Assembly: GCF_000192475.1 (NCBI RefSeq)
Contig: NZ_AEYW01000006.1
Location: 824,835-888,834, forward strand
Source: Ruegeria conchae
GTDB lineage: Bacteria > Pseudomonadota > Alphaproteobacteria > Rhodobacterales > Rhodobacteraceae
Direction: 5' to 3'
DNA: 64,000 nucleotides
Shown in pieces: positions 29,894 through 38,433 of the stretch. Below the pieces are notes generated by a model. The model made no database searches. It saw only the letters and a program-made list of their open reading frames with translations, and was not told the origin of the DNA. The position numbers were made by a program, and so were the translations under genes. How positions within the stretch are numbered: position 1 is the first letter of the stretch; every line of letters starts with the position of its first letter.

Positions 29894-30624
29894 ACAGATT
29901 CTCCGGAAAAACCGCTCTCGTGACCGGCGGACGCAGCGGTATCGGGCGCGCCATCGCCCAGCGTCTGCGCGACGAAGGGGCCGATGTCTACACCGCTCAA
30001 CGTGGGCAAGACGACGACTTCCCCTCCTTCCATGCGGATTTTTCAGACCCCGACAGCCCCGCACAGATCATCGAGCAGGTCGTGTTCGATGCAGGCCAGC
30101 TTGATGTGTTGGTCAATAACGCAGGGATGATGCAAGAGGCATCGATCGACGACATGTCATTGGTCGACTGGCAACGTAACCTGACTGTCAACTTAACCGC
30201 CCCGTTCTTGCTGATTAAGGCCGCTCTACCTCACCTGCGCAAGACTAAGGGGAGCATCGTCAATATCGGCTCGATTGAGGGGTTTGGCAGCAATCCCGGT
30301 CATACCGCCTATTGCGCCTCAAAAGCCGGGCTGCACGGGCTGACCCGCGCGGTTGCCGTCGACCATGGCGCAGAGGGCATCCGCTGTAATGCGGTGGCAC
30401 CGGGCTGGATCGACACCGATCTCAACCTCGATTTCATCGACAGCATGGACGACCCCGCCGCGTTCCGCCGGGATATCGCCCGCATTCACCCGGTTGGCCG
30501 GACAGGTGATCCCCAAGAAGTGGCCGCACTGGTAGCCTTCTTGGCCGCAGATGAGGCCGGTTTTGTCACCGGTCAAGTCTATACAGTCGATGGTGGGCGG
30601 ATGGCGAAACTCAGCCTGCCATAA
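29890..30624 (+). CDS. short-chain dehydrogenase/reductase (SDR), cluster member 2
   Basis: 244 residues. TGGRSGIG cofactor motif, NNAGMM, serine in GSIEGFG, and YCASK (Tyr-x3-Lys). It shares the fold with SDR 1 but is clearly distinct, so the pair may carry out successive or opposite-face redox steps. Start and upstream stop form ATGA. It is convergent with the FAD oxidase gene, 12 bases apart. Confidence 0.86.
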   Translation: MNRFSGKTALVTGGRSGIGRAIAQRLRDEGADVYTAQRGQDDDFPSFHADFSDPDSPAQIIEQVVFDAGQLDVLVNNAGMMQEASIDDMSLVDWQRNLTVNLTAPFLLIKAALPHLRKTKGSIVNIGSIEGFGSNPGHTAYCASKAGLHGLTRAVAVDHGAEGIRCNAVAPGWIDTDLNLDFIDSMDDPAAFRRDIARIHPVGRTGDPQEVAALVAFLAADEAGFVTGQVYTVDGGRMAKLSLP

Positions 30625-30636
30625 TTGGTCCCAGAG

Positions 30637-31977
30637 CTATTCAGCCCCGGATCGCCACTCTTTCCAGCGCATATACGCATTGGCACCGATGGATGCGAAG
30701 GGCTCGGGCGGCAACCGTGGTGGCATCGGCTGCGCCAGAAAATGATCGGCAATCTCGGATTCTTTCTGCAGCACAAGCTCTGCCGCACCCATTCCCTGCA
30801 AAGTGCCGCGCGCAATGCCCAGACCGTTCTGACAACACGCGGCAAAAACCCCCTGATCGACTTCGCCAAAGGCCGCCGAGCCATTGCGGCTGAGGCACAG
30901 CATCCCGGCCCAGCGATGTTCCATCCCCACATCGGACAATTTCGGAAACCGCTCCTGAAACTTACGGTCATGCACTTTGCCTGCCCGCTTCAAATGGCTC
31001 TCGTTACTGTGAATTTCAGGATGAAAGCTGGAACAGGTCCGGATCAGAATACGATCCCCATAGCTGCCCGAAACCCGCCGGACCGAAGTGCCCATTGGAT
31101 CCGCAGGTGTCACCGACCAACGCGGCTGCCCGCCCAGCGTGGCAATCTGCGCTTGGCTTAGCGGCTCTGTTATCGATGCATAAAGGCAGATATGCATCAA
31201 TCGCCGTTGATAAAAACCGAAACTTTCGATGTGCCCATTATTGGCCAAGACAATGCGCCCGGTCGACACCCGCGTCTTTTCGGTTTCGACCTCCCAGCCA
31301 CTGCCCATCTTACTGAACCCTGTCACGGGTGAATTCTCAAACACCCCAATCTGTCCTGCAAGGTACGCGGACAGGGCACGGACGTAAGCAGCGGGCTGAA
31401 TCATCACCGTTCCCGGCGCAAACAGACCCGAAGTGTAATGCAGACTGCCCGTCAGCGCCTGCATCTGATGCACGTCATACAGCTCGTAAGGCTCACCCAA
31501 GCGCGCCAGATGCGCGGCGTAATCGGCGTTGTGCCGGTCTCCAGCCGCCGTCGCAGCAGCATTGATCTTGCCACAGGGGTCGAACGACTCAAGCGACAGA
31601 TCACACTCTTCTGCCACCTCCGATGCAAAGGATATGGCCTGACGGTTCAGCGCGATCGTGGCTCGGTCCGCCTCCAACCCATCGCTTGCATAATTGTCCG
31701 AAGCCAGATCATGCGGCAGATCGATCATGAAACCCGAGTTCCGCCCGGCCGAGCCTTCGGCAAATCGCCCGGCCTCCAGCACGACAACCTTCAGACTCGG
31801 ATCAAGTTGATGCAGTCGCCGGGCCGCCGTCAGCCCGGCAAAACCACCGCCGATGATGGTCACATCGGCGGTCTGGTCTTGCTCAAGCCGGGGCAGCGAT
31901 TGCTGCGGCGGCAGGATCGCATTCCATCCCGCCGCGCCGGTCTGCTGGGGCAACCGTTTGGCTGCGTAGCTCGTCAA
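30637..31977 (-). CDS. FAD-dependent amine/amino acid oxidase, DAO superfamily (PuuB/OrdL-like)
   Basis: 446 residues. FAD-binding VTIIGGGFAGLTAARRL is at about 39-55, with the second fingerprint VVVLEAGRFAEGSAGRNSGFM near 64-84, typical of gamma-glutamylputrescine oxidase-like proteins. The C-terminal half has WAGMLCLSRNG and GLGIARGTLQGMGAAELVL. It would oxidise a C-N bond to an imine or aldehyde, releasing hydrogen peroxide or passing electrons to quinone. In this cluster a D-proline or hydroxyproline-type imino acid is a plausible substrate, while a polyamine conjugate is the family default. It overlaps the aldehyde dehydrogenase stop by four bases. Confidence 0.83.
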   Translation of the reverse strand: MTSYAAKRLPQQTGAAGWNAILPPQQSLPRLEQDQTADVTIIGGGFAGLTAARRLHQLDPSLKVVVLEAGRFAEGSAGRNSGFMIDLPHDLASDNYASDGLEADRATIALNRQAISFASEVAEECDLSLESFDPCGKINAAATAAGDRHNADYAAHLARLGEPYELYDVHQMQALTGSLHYTSGLFAPGTVMIQPAAYVRALSAYLAGQIGVFENSPVTGFSKMGSGWEVETEKTRVSTGRIVLANNGHIESFGFYQRRLMHICLYASITEPLSQAQIATLGGQPRWSVTPADPMGTSVRRVSGSYGDRILIRTCSSFHPEIHSNESHLKRAGKVHDRKFQERFPKLSDVGMEHRWAGMLCLSRNGSAAFGEVDQGVFAACCQNGLGIARGTLQGMGAAELVLQKESEIADHFLAQPMPPRLPPEPFASIGANAYMRWKEWRSGAE

Positions 31978-33470
31978 TCCACCGCCTCATCTTCGTCATC
32001 AGTCAGATCAATCCAGATGGTTTTCAGCTGGGTATACTGATCATGCGCATGGACCGAGTTATCCCGGCCACCAAACCCGGATTGCTTATAGCCTCCAAAG
32101 GGTGTGGTGATGTCGCCTTCGCCAAAGCTGTTGACCGTGACGGTTCCCGCCCGGATCGCCCGTGCGCCCCGGATGGCGCGTTTGGCGTTGGCCATGAAGA
32201 TCGACGCACACAGGCCATACTCAGTGTCATTGGCAATGCTAATCGCCTCGTCAAAGCCAGAGACTTCGATCACCGACAAGACCGGGCCAAAGATTTCCTC
32301 GCGCGCCAGCGTGGCATCGTTTCCGGGCACTTCGACCACCGTGGCTTCGACAAAACCCTTCTCCGCCTTGCCGCCTATCAGCACGTTTTCGGCCTGCTCC
32401 AGATAGCCGCAAACCTTGTTGTAGTGGCCTTCACTGACCAGCGCACCCATTCGGGTTTCCGGGTCCAGAGGTTCGCCCACGTTCCAATGTTTGGCGTGAT
32501 GGGCAATACGCTCCAACAACTCTGCCTTCACGTCCTTATGTACGATCAGCCGCGACGAAGCCGAGCAATTCTCGCCCATGTTCCAGAACGCTCCATTGAC
32601 GACATGCGCCGCCACCCGATCTAGATTTTCCGCATCGTCCATCACGATGGCCGGGTTCTTGCCGCCCATCTCAAGCACCACTTCCTTGGCGTTGCTTTCG
32701 GCGGAATAGCTCAGGAACTTCTTTCCCGTCACGGTCGAGCCGGTGAAGGACACCATGTCGATGTCCATATGCCGCCCGATGGGTTCGCCCACCTCGGCAC
32801 CACCACCGGGCACCACATTCAGCACACCGCGCGGCAACCCGGCTTCAGACGCCAGCTCCGCCACCTTTAACGCGGTCAGAGAAGTCTCGGTCGCAGGCTT
32901 CACCACAACGGAACAGCCCGCCGCCAACGCTGGCCCGATCTTCCATGCCAGCATCAACAAGGGGAAGTTCCAAGGCAGCACCAACCCGACCACCCCGATG
33001 GGTTCACGCACGACCATGGCGATGTGGTCATCACTGGCCGGTGAAACCTGATCATAAATCTTATCGATCGCCTCGGCATGCCACTTCAGACAGTGGATCG
33101 TCTCGGGCACATCCACGGTTTCGCAGTCATAGATGGTCTTGCCGCTATCGATGCTCTCCATCACCGCCAGTTCCCGCGCGTTGCGGGTGATCAGCTTGCA
33201 CAGGCGGATCAGAACGTCCTTGCGATCCGATGGGTGCATCTTTGACCAACGCCCATCATCAAACGCTTCACGCGCCTTTTCAACGGCAAAATCCACATCC
33301 TCGACACCGCAGGCTGCAATACTGGTCAGCAGCGCGCCAGTGGCGGGGTTCACGGTCTCGAACACCTGTCCCGAGATTGCCGGGCGATAGCCGCCATCAA
33401 TGAACGCGCCCGTCGGCAAATCCTGATGCGCAGCGATGGATTCGTATTCATCTTTCGTCAGCAAGCTCAT
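31974..33470 (-). CDS. aldehyde dehydrogenase (PuuC/semialdehyde dehydrogenase type)
   Basis: 498 residues. NAD-binding and catalytic landmarks: PWNFPLLMLAWKIGPALAAGC, VSFTGSTVTGKK, the general base in LEMGGKNPAIV, and the catalytic cysteine in GENCSASSRLIV. It ends FGGYKQSGFGGRDNS, close to PuuC-like gamma-glutamylaminobutyraldehyde dehydrogenases. It would oxidise the aldehyde made by the neighbouring oxidase or by the DapA-family enzyme, for example 2-oxoglutarate semialdehyde. It lies three bases after the DapA-family stop and overlaps the FAD oxidase start as ATGA; transcription is a four-gene minus-strand unit starting with gntR. Confidence 0.87.
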   Translation of the reverse strand: MSLLTKDEYESIAAHQDLPTGAFIDGGYRPAISGQVFETVNPATGALLTSIAACGVEDVDFAVEKAREAFDDGRWSKMHPSDRKDVLIRLCKLITRNARELAVMESIDSGKTIYDCETVDVPETIHCLKWHAEAIDKIYDQVSPASDDHIAMVVREPIGVVGLVLPWNFPLLMLAWKIGPALAAGCSVVVKPATETSLTALKVAELASEAGLPRGVLNVVPGGGAEVGEPIGRHMDIDMVSFTGSTVTGKKFLSYSAESNAKEVVLEMGGKNPAIVMDDAENLDRVAAHVVNGAFWNMGENCSASSRLIVHKDVKAELLERIAHHAKHWNVGEPLDPETRMGALVSEGHYNKVCGYLEQAENVLIGGKAEKGFVEATVVEVPGNDATLAREEIFGPVLSVIEVSGFDEAISIANDTEYGLCASIFMANAKRAIRGARAIRAGTVTVNSFGEGDITTPFGGYKQSGFGGRDNSVHAHDQYTQLKTIWIDLTDDEDEAVD

Positions 33471-33473
33471 GCC

Positions 33474-34391
33474 TCAATCCTCCGCCACGATATCTGCGAT
33501 TTTGCGTTTTAGAATGCGCGTCACCTGTTCCAGCGCGCGTTTGTCATCTTTGTTCAGGCCTTTAAGGGGCGACCTGACCATCCCAGCATCGATCCCGTTC
33601 ATGGTGACGCCATGCTTGATCGTCTGGATGAACTTGCCGCCTTGCTCCAGCACCCGCATCAGCGGCATCAGCGCGCTCATAATGCGACGGCCTTTGGCAA
33701 AGTCGCCCTCGATCACACAAGCCTGATACAGCGCCACATGCTCGGCGGGCAGAAAGTTCGATCCGCCGCAGACCCAGAACGGCGCTCCCCAGGCGAAAAA
33801 CTCCAGCGCCTGATCATCCATGCCGCAGCCCAGCTGAATATGCGGATAATCCCGCGCCAGTAGGTGTACCCGGTTGATATCGCCCGAGCTTTCCTTGATG
33901 CCGCAGAAATTCCGGCTGCGGCCCACACGATCCAGGAACTCTTCCCCCATCATCGTGCCGGTCCTGTGCGGATAGTTGTACAGCATCACCGGCAGATCAG
34001 CCGCCTTGTCGATAGCCAGAGCGTTCAGCGCATTCTCACGGTCTGTCGGCACCGAATACGGAGGGCTGGCCAACAGGATCGCATCTGCGCCTAAGTCTCG
34101 CGCGCCTGAGGCCAAAGCTACTGAGTCGCCGGTCAGCATCGCCCCCGTTCCCACAACCAGAGGCACCCGCCCCTTCAGCTGTTCATGCGTAAACTGCGCC
34201 AGTTGCAGCCGTTCTTCGACGGTCTGGGCATAGTTCTCACCGGTCGATCCACCCGAGATCAACCCGTGCACACCCTGTTCGACCAGATAGTCGATCACCT
34301 CGGCCAGCGCGTCCCAATTCACACTGCCATCCGCCGCGTAGGGTGTCACCACCGGCGTGTAGATACCCTCGAATCTGAAGATCGGAGTCAT
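33474..34391 (-). CDS. DapA-family (class I) lyase/deaminase
   Basis: 305 residues. GGSTGEN near 47-53 (the DapA signature loop), the tyrosine in LYNYPHRTG, and the Schiff-base lysine in CGIKESSGD near 167-175 are all present. The family holds dihydrodipicolinate synthase, N-acetylneuraminate lyase, sugar-acid aldolases, and delta1-pyrroline-4-hydroxy-2-carboxylate deaminase. The catabolic neighbours rather than lysine genes argue against DHDPS proper. With an FAD oxidase and an aldehyde dehydrogenase beside it, the deaminase of hydroxyproline breakdown is a good candidate. It is seven bases downstream of gntR. Confidence 0.84.
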   Translation of the reverse strand: MTPIFRFEGIYTPVVTPYAADGSVNWDALAEVIDYLVEQGVHGLISGGSTGENYAQTVEERLQLAQFTHEQLKGRVPLVVGTGAMLTGDSVALASGARDLGADAILLASPPYSVPTDRENALNALAIDKAADLPVMLYNYPHRTGTMMGEEFLDRVGRSRNFCGIKESSGDINRVHLLARDYPHIQLGCGMDDQALEFFAWGAPFWVCGGSNFLPAEHVALYQACVIEGDFAKGRRIMSALMPLMRVLEQGGKFIQTIKHGVTMNGIDAGMVRSPLKGLNKDDKRALEQVTRILKRKIADIVAED

Positions 34392-34398
34392 GTGTCCC

Positions 34399-35109
34399 TC
34401 ATGCAGATGTCTTGCCGGGGACCTGCCCCAGCGGAAAATCCAAACCCTCAGGCATCACGAACAGCTCAATCTGATCGCGTGACAGGGTCCAATGGTCGTC
34501 GGCAAGCTGCGCAGCAGCCGCCTCATCGCCCGCCTCGATGGCGGCGATGATGGCGTCATGCTGGTCGCTCGCCTCCGACAAGTTCTCGGCCATTCGTGCG
34601 GTCTGCGGGCGATAAAATGTCATACCGATCCGCGCATGGTCGATCAGCAACCGGTTGAACGATGGGGATAAATAGACATTCCCCGCCATCTCTCCGGTCA
34701 CTTCGTGAAACCGGGTATTGGCCAGCGTCCGCTCCTCAGCCGAGCCTGTACGCAAGGCCTGCCGAAACGTATTCTGCGCCTCTTTCAACTGATCAATCTG
34801 ATCAGCCGTCGCATTGGCCGCGGCCAGACGCAGCACCGCGCCATAGATCATCGGCGCAACCAGAAAGAAATCGCGCAACGTGGTATGAGACATCTCGGAC
34901 ACTCGAGCCCCACGATGGGTGCGCAAATCCAGGTACCCCTCACCAGCCAACTGCCGGAACACTTCGCGCAACGGCGTGCGCGACAGGCCAAAGGCCTGCG
35001 ACAGCTGCGCCTCGTCCAGATCCTCTCCGGGGCTCAGGCGCAAGGTCAGAACCGACATCTTGAGATGTTCGGCCAGCGCCTCTTTCGGTGATCTGTGCTC
35101 GCCCTTCAT
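34399..35109 (-). CDS. GntR family (FCD) transcriptional regulator
   Basis: 236 residues from the ATG at 35109, preceded by GGAAGG; an ATG at 35163 is in frame but poorly placed. Winged-helix region: LSPGEDLDEAQLSQAFGLSRTPLREVFRQLAGEGYLDL, then a helical FCD ligand domain with metal-type histidines (TRFHEVTGEM, DHARIGM, SDQHDAIIAAIEAGD). First gene of the minus-strand catabolic unit, and probably its autoregulated local repressor. A TGTATACA palindrome lies in the divergent promoter region. Confidence 0.88.
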   Translation of the reverse strand: MKGEHRSPKEALAEHLKMSVLTLRLSPGEDLDEAQLSQAFGLSRTPLREVFRQLAGEGYLDLRTHRGARVSEMSHTTLRDFFLVAPMIYGAVLRLAAANATADQIDQLKEAQNTFRQALRTGSAEERTLANTRFHEVTGEMAGNVYLSPSFNRLLIDHARIGMTFYRPQTARMAENLSEASDQHDAIIAAIEAGDEAAAAQLADDHWTLSRDQIELFVMPEGLDFPLGQVPGKTSA

Positions 35110-35174
35110 CCCACGCCTTCCATTGCCGTTTTCGATTCGCGTATGCGTATCGTGGTATCTCATAAAAATACATG

Positions 35175-35184
35175 TTGTATACAG
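35175..35184. promoter_or_regulatory. candidate GntR operator (TTGTATACAG)
   Basis: The core TGTATACA (35176-35183) is an 8-base perfect palindrome and is close to the TTGTATACAA consensus of many FCD-type GntR regulators. It lies 65 bases upstream of gntR and about 60 bases before the divergent AraC-type gene, where it could control both. Confidence 0.45.
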
Positions 35185-35241
35185 TTAGTTTTCGTGCAGC
35201 ATGCCGATACATTCAGAAACGCCCTGATTCCGGTCCACCCC

Positions 35242-36192
35242 ATGCACAAACCGCAACACTTCACTTTCATACTGGTCGAGGAATTCTCGCACCTCGCCTT
35301 CTCATGCGCGGTCGAACCGTTGCGCATTGCCAATTGGGTGGCGGGTGAAGAGCTCTACCAATGGTCCTTTCGGTCAGAGCACGGAGAGCAGGCGGTTTGC
35401 TCCAACGGATCGATAACTCTGGTACATGGCGGATTGCAGTCCGTGCCCAAATGCGATCAGCTGTTTGTTCTATCGGGCATCCATATGCGCAATCATGTCA
35501 CGAAGCCGCTGCTGGCGACATTGCGCCGTGAACGCGCGCGTGGGACCAATATCGGCGCACTGTGTTCTGGTGCCTGGCTGCTGGCCGAAGCCGGGTTTCT
35601 GGACGGTATGCAGGCTGCAATTCACTGGGAATATCACGATTCCTTTATGGAGGCTTTTCCCGAAATCAACTTGGTTCGCAGCGTTTTTGTCGCTGACGAA
35701 AAACACATGACCGCATCGGGCGGCACGGCTACTGCCGATCTGATGCTGCACCTGATCGAACGGGATCACGGCCACGACATGTCCGTCGCCGTTGCCGATC
35801 AGATGGTCTATAACGCCGTGCGTAATGCCACCGCTGATCAGCGCGTCTCGCTGCAATCACGCAACGGGATGCGCAATGCGCATTTGGCCAAGGCGATCAA
35901 CATCATGACCGAAAACATCCAAAGCCCGCTGTCGCCATCAGTCATTGCCGCCGATATCGGCATTTCGACACGACAACTCGAACGCCTGTTCGGAAAATTC
36001 CTGAACACTTCGCCCAAAAAATACTTCATGGAATTGCGCCTAGAGCGGGCTCGTAATCTGCTTTTGCAGACCGAGTCCTCAGTGACCGAGGTCGCCTTTG
36101 CCTGCGGGTTCGAAAGTGCCGGTCATTTCTCGCGTGTCTATCGTGCGACCTTTGGGATCACGCCCATGCAACAGCGCAGCAGGCTGGATTGA
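35242..36192 (+). CDS. GlxA-family regulator: GATase1-like domain plus AraC HTH (GbdR/CdhR-like)
   Basis: 316 residues from the ATG at 35242 (MHKPQHFTFILVEEFSHLAF); the upstream frame passes through the divergent promoter and into gntR, so it is not used. N-terminal DJ-1/PfpI-like domain with a nucleophile-elbow-like GALCSGAWLLAEAGFLDG, then the segment AIHWEY. Two AraC helix-turn-helix units are near the C terminus (SPSVIAADIGISTRQLERLFGKFL and VTEVAFACGFESAGHFSRVYRATFGITP). Known relatives sense glycine betaine (GbdR) or carnitine (CdhR). That supports a quaternary-amine signal for this cluster, probably activating the neighbouring operons. Confidence 0.86.
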   Translation: MHKPQHFTFILVEEFSHLAFSCAVEPLRIANWVAGEELYQWSFRSEHGEQAVCSNGSITLVHGGLQSVPKCDQLFVLSGIHMRNHVTKPLLATLRRERARGTNIGALCSGAWLLAEAGFLDGMQAAIHWEYHDSFMEAFPEINLVRSVFVADEKHMTASGGTATADLMLHLIERDHGHDMSVAVADQMVYNAVRNATADQRVSLQSRNGMRNAHLAKAINIMTENIQSPLSPSVIAADIGISTRQLERLFGKFLNTSPKKYFMELRLERARNLLLQTESSVTEVAFACGFESAGHFSRVYRATFGITPMQQRSRLD

Positions 36193-36230
36193 TCAATACT
36201 GTGACTGGACAGCACCCCTTGCTTGCGATT

Positions 36231-36250
36231 ATCTGAACAAGTGTTCAGAT
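36231..36250. promoter_or_regulatory. 20-bp near-perfect inverted repeat before the SDR gene
   Basis: ATCTGAACA-AG-TGTTCAGAT is a 9-bp perfect inverted repeat with a two-base centre. It ends 16 bases before the ATG at 36267, so it overlaps the likely promoter/leader. The shape fits a TetR-type operator. The nearest TetR gene is at 37764-38345 and may or may not be the partner. Confidence 0.5.
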
Positions 36251-36266
36251 CAAGAAGAGGCCCTTC

Positions 36267-37022
36267 ATGCAACTCTCAACCACAGCTGCAGTAATCACCG
36301 GCGGTGCGTCCGGCCTGGGTGAAGCCACAGCCCGTCACTTTGCCGAGAGCGGCGCACAGGTCACCATCCTTGATCGTGATGCCGAGCGCGGCCCTCAGGT
36401 CGCGGCCGAGATTAGTGGGTATTTTGCACAGACCGATGTGGCGGATGAGGCCTCGGTCGCTGCGGCCATTGCGCAGGCGAAGGACAAGATGGGTAGCATC
36501 ACCGCGGCCGTGAACTGCGCCGGGATCGCGATAGGAGCCAAAACCGTCGGCAAAGACGGCCCCCACCCCCTGGACGCCTTCCAGCGAACCATCGACATCA
36601 ATCTGGTCGGCACTTTCAACGTCTCACGCCTTGCCGCTGCCGAAATGGCAAAGAACGATCCCGAACCGGACGGCGCACGCGGCGTGATCATCAACACCGC
36701 CTCTATCGCCGCCTTTGACGGGCAAAAGGGTCAGGCCGCTTATGCGGCTTCGAAAGGCGGAGTGGTCGGCATGACCCTGCCCATGGCACGCGATCTGGCA
36801 TCCTCTGGCATTCGCGTGATGGCAATCGCACCGGGTATTTTCATGACGCCCATGCTGGCTGGCCTGCCTGAAGAGGTGCAGCAGCAACTTGCAGCGGACG
36901 TCCCCAACCCTGCCCGCCTTGGCGATCCCCTTGAATACGGGCGGCTGGCCGGGTTTATCGTCGAGATGGGTTACCTTAACGGAGAAGTCATCCGCATCGA
37001 CGGTGCCCTCCGGATGCGGTAA
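36267..37022 (+). CDS. SDR, 3-hydroxyacyl-CoA dehydrogenase type 2-like
   Basis: 251 residues; AGAGG precedes the ATG. AVITGGASGLGEATA at about 8-22, DVADEASV (adenine-site acidic residues), NCAGIA, the catalytic serine in INTASIAA, and YAASKGG (Tyr-x3-Lys). The segment GQKGQAAY and the late MLAGLPEEVQQQLA are typical of HSD17B10/FabG-like 3-hydroxyacyl-CoA dehydrogenases. It probably works in fatty acid or branched-chain amino acid breakdown. It is followed nine bases later by an acetyltransferase gene. Confidence 0.86.
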   Translation: MQLSTTAAVITGGASGLGEATARHFAESGAQVTILDRDAERGPQVAAEISGYFAQTDVADEASVAAAIAQAKDKMGSITAAVNCAGIAIGAKTVGKDGPHPLDAFQRTIDINLVGTFNVSRLAAAEMAKNDPEPDGARGVIINTASIAAFDGQKGQAAYAASKGGVVGMTLPMARDLASSGIRVMAIAPGIFMTPMLAGLPEEVQQQLAADVPNPARLGDPLEYGRLAGFIVEMGYLNGEVIRIDGALRMR

Positions 37023-37031
37023 ATCAATGCC

Positions 37032-37574
37032 ATGACCGAGCGGCAGAAAATGGAGGCAGGCGACTGGTATCGCTGCCTTGATCCAGAACTCGATGCGTTG
37101 CGTGCCACCGCGCGCCGTGCTGTCCATGCCCATAACACTTGCCCGCCAGATGAAAGGGGCAATTTGGCTCCGGAACTCGCGGCGCTTCTTGCCCATGTCG
37201 GTCAGGATTGCTTTGTCGAGGCACCATTCCATTGTGCCTACGGAATAAACCTGTCTCTGGGTGATCGGGTTTATCTGAACGCTGGCTGTGTCGTTCTCGA
37301 CACCGCGCCGGTGCGGATCGGCAATGATACGATGCTTGGGCCCACGGTACAGATCTACTGCGCCGAACACGCGAAAGACCCCGCCTTGCGCGCGCAAGGT
37401 CTGGAAATCGCTCACCCTGTGACAATTGGCGAGAATGTCTGGATCGGCGGTGGCGCAATCATCATGCCCGGCGTCACAATCGGAGACCGCGCCATCATTG
37501 GCGCCGGCAGTATCGTCACGAAAGACGTCCCACCAAGGGCGACCGTTGTCGGCAACCCAGCCCGCGCGATCTGA
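37032..37574 (+). CDS. hexapeptide-repeat O-acetyltransferase, maltose/galactoside acetyltransferase-like
   Basis: 180 residues. N-terminal [19 protein letters not shown] is the maltose acetyltransferase (Mac) domain. Left-handed beta-helix repeats follow, with [27 protein letters not shown] and the imidazole-bearing CAEHAKDP region, then [26 protein letters not shown]. It acetylates a sugar-like hydroxyl with acetyl-CoA; the acceptor is unknown. The start could also be the internal Met7. It is probably co-transcribed with the upstream SDR. Confidence 0.87.
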   Translation: MTERQKMEAGDWYRCLDPELDALRATARRAVHAHNTCPPDERGNLAPELAALLAHVGQDCFVEAPFHCAYGINLSLGDRVYLNAGCVVLDTAPVRIGNDTMLGPTVQIYCAEHAKDPALRAQGLEIAHPVTIGENVWIGGGAIIMPGVTIGDRAIIGAGSIVTKDVPPRATVVGNPARAI

Positions 37575-37763
37575 CCTCACGCATGACCGCAAGCCATATG
37601 CCGAATACCTTGCACTTCTTCTTTTTCGTAGGCCCGGACCACAGAAAAACAATGAGCCGTGTCAAACACTTCTACGCCTGATTGAAGCTGTTTTGCTTTC
37701 TTTAGAGGTGTCACCTTCGCGGACAAAGTGTCCGTTTAGCCAAGATTGCTTTGCTGGTATGTT

Positions 37764-38345
37764 TCACACATTCGGCAGGTATTGATCAAGCAGAGCGTCC
37801 ACGAGACCTTCTTGCAAGCGGTATCCTTTCTGCTGGTCTACTCGCAGAATGTCTTCCAATATCACAAACTGTTCCATGCCTGTTGTCATGGCCAAACGTA
37901 GAGTCAAGTCTTCGTAATCACTCCGTTTCATCGAACGGCGGACAGGTTCTAGGGCCTCGCCAAATGCTATCACTCTTCTGGCGCCGCGCATTTTGACAGT
38001 ACCGTCCTGAAGTGATGCCTTTAGCGATTCAGCCAAAAACTGACGGAAGTAAGCCTCATGTTCGCGCGAGAAATCCAAATAGTAGCGCGCCACCGCGTGC
38101 ACACGGCTTCGCACATCCTCAAGTCCTTCCAGCAATCCTGCAGTTGGAGTCACCTCTATGTCGAGGGTCGCATCCAAGGCCAAAACATTGGGGTCTGAGA
38201 AGTACCGGTACACTGTCGCGCGGCCAGTTTTCGCTCGCTCTGCGACTCTGGCAAGCGTCACGTTTTCTCCTTCGGACATAAGCTCACGTGCTGCCGACAG
38301 CAAGGCCTCTCTTGTTCTGTTCTTTTGATTGGTGCGAGGAGCCAA
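37764..38345 (-). CDS. TetR family transcriptional regulator
   Basis: 193 residues. HTH region: TREALLSAARELMSEGENVTLARVAERAKTGRATVYRYF, a standard TetR N-terminal domain. The ligand domain is not diagnostic. It is divergent from the cupin gene with inverted repeats between them, so it probably represses that gene. Base composition here is more A+T-rich than in the flanking genes. Confidence 0.87.
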   Translation of the reverse strand: MAPRTNQKNRTREALLSAARELMSEGENVTLARVAERAKTGRATVYRYFSDPNVLALDATLDIEVTPTAGLLEGLEDVRSRVHAVARYYLDFSREHEAYFRQFLAESLKASLQDGTVKMRGARRVIAFGEALEPVRRSMKRSDYEDLTLRLAMTTGMEQFVILEDILRVDQQKGYRLQEGLVDALLDQYLPNV

Positions 38346-38360
38346 ATCGCGCGTTCCTTA

Positions 38361-38397
38361 ATGATACACTTGTCTCATGAGTAGATATATGTATCAT
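38361..38397. promoter_or_regulatory. candidate TetR operator between tetR and the cupin gene
   Basis: ATGATACA (38361-38368) and TGTATCAT (38390-38397) are exact inverted repeats 21 bases apart. Inside, TGATACA-CT-TGTCTCA makes an imperfect shorter dyad. The location between the divergent tetR and cupin starts fits autoregulation. Confidence 0.45.
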
Positions 38398-38433
38398 AAT
38401 GATGCATTCATCGAAGTAAAGGGAGCCGTTGAA

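Noticed and set aside
37720..37737. Small hairpin CGGACA/TGTCCG with a short T run as a terminator between the acetyltransferase and tetR
   Set aside because: The six-bp stem and three T are too weak to call.
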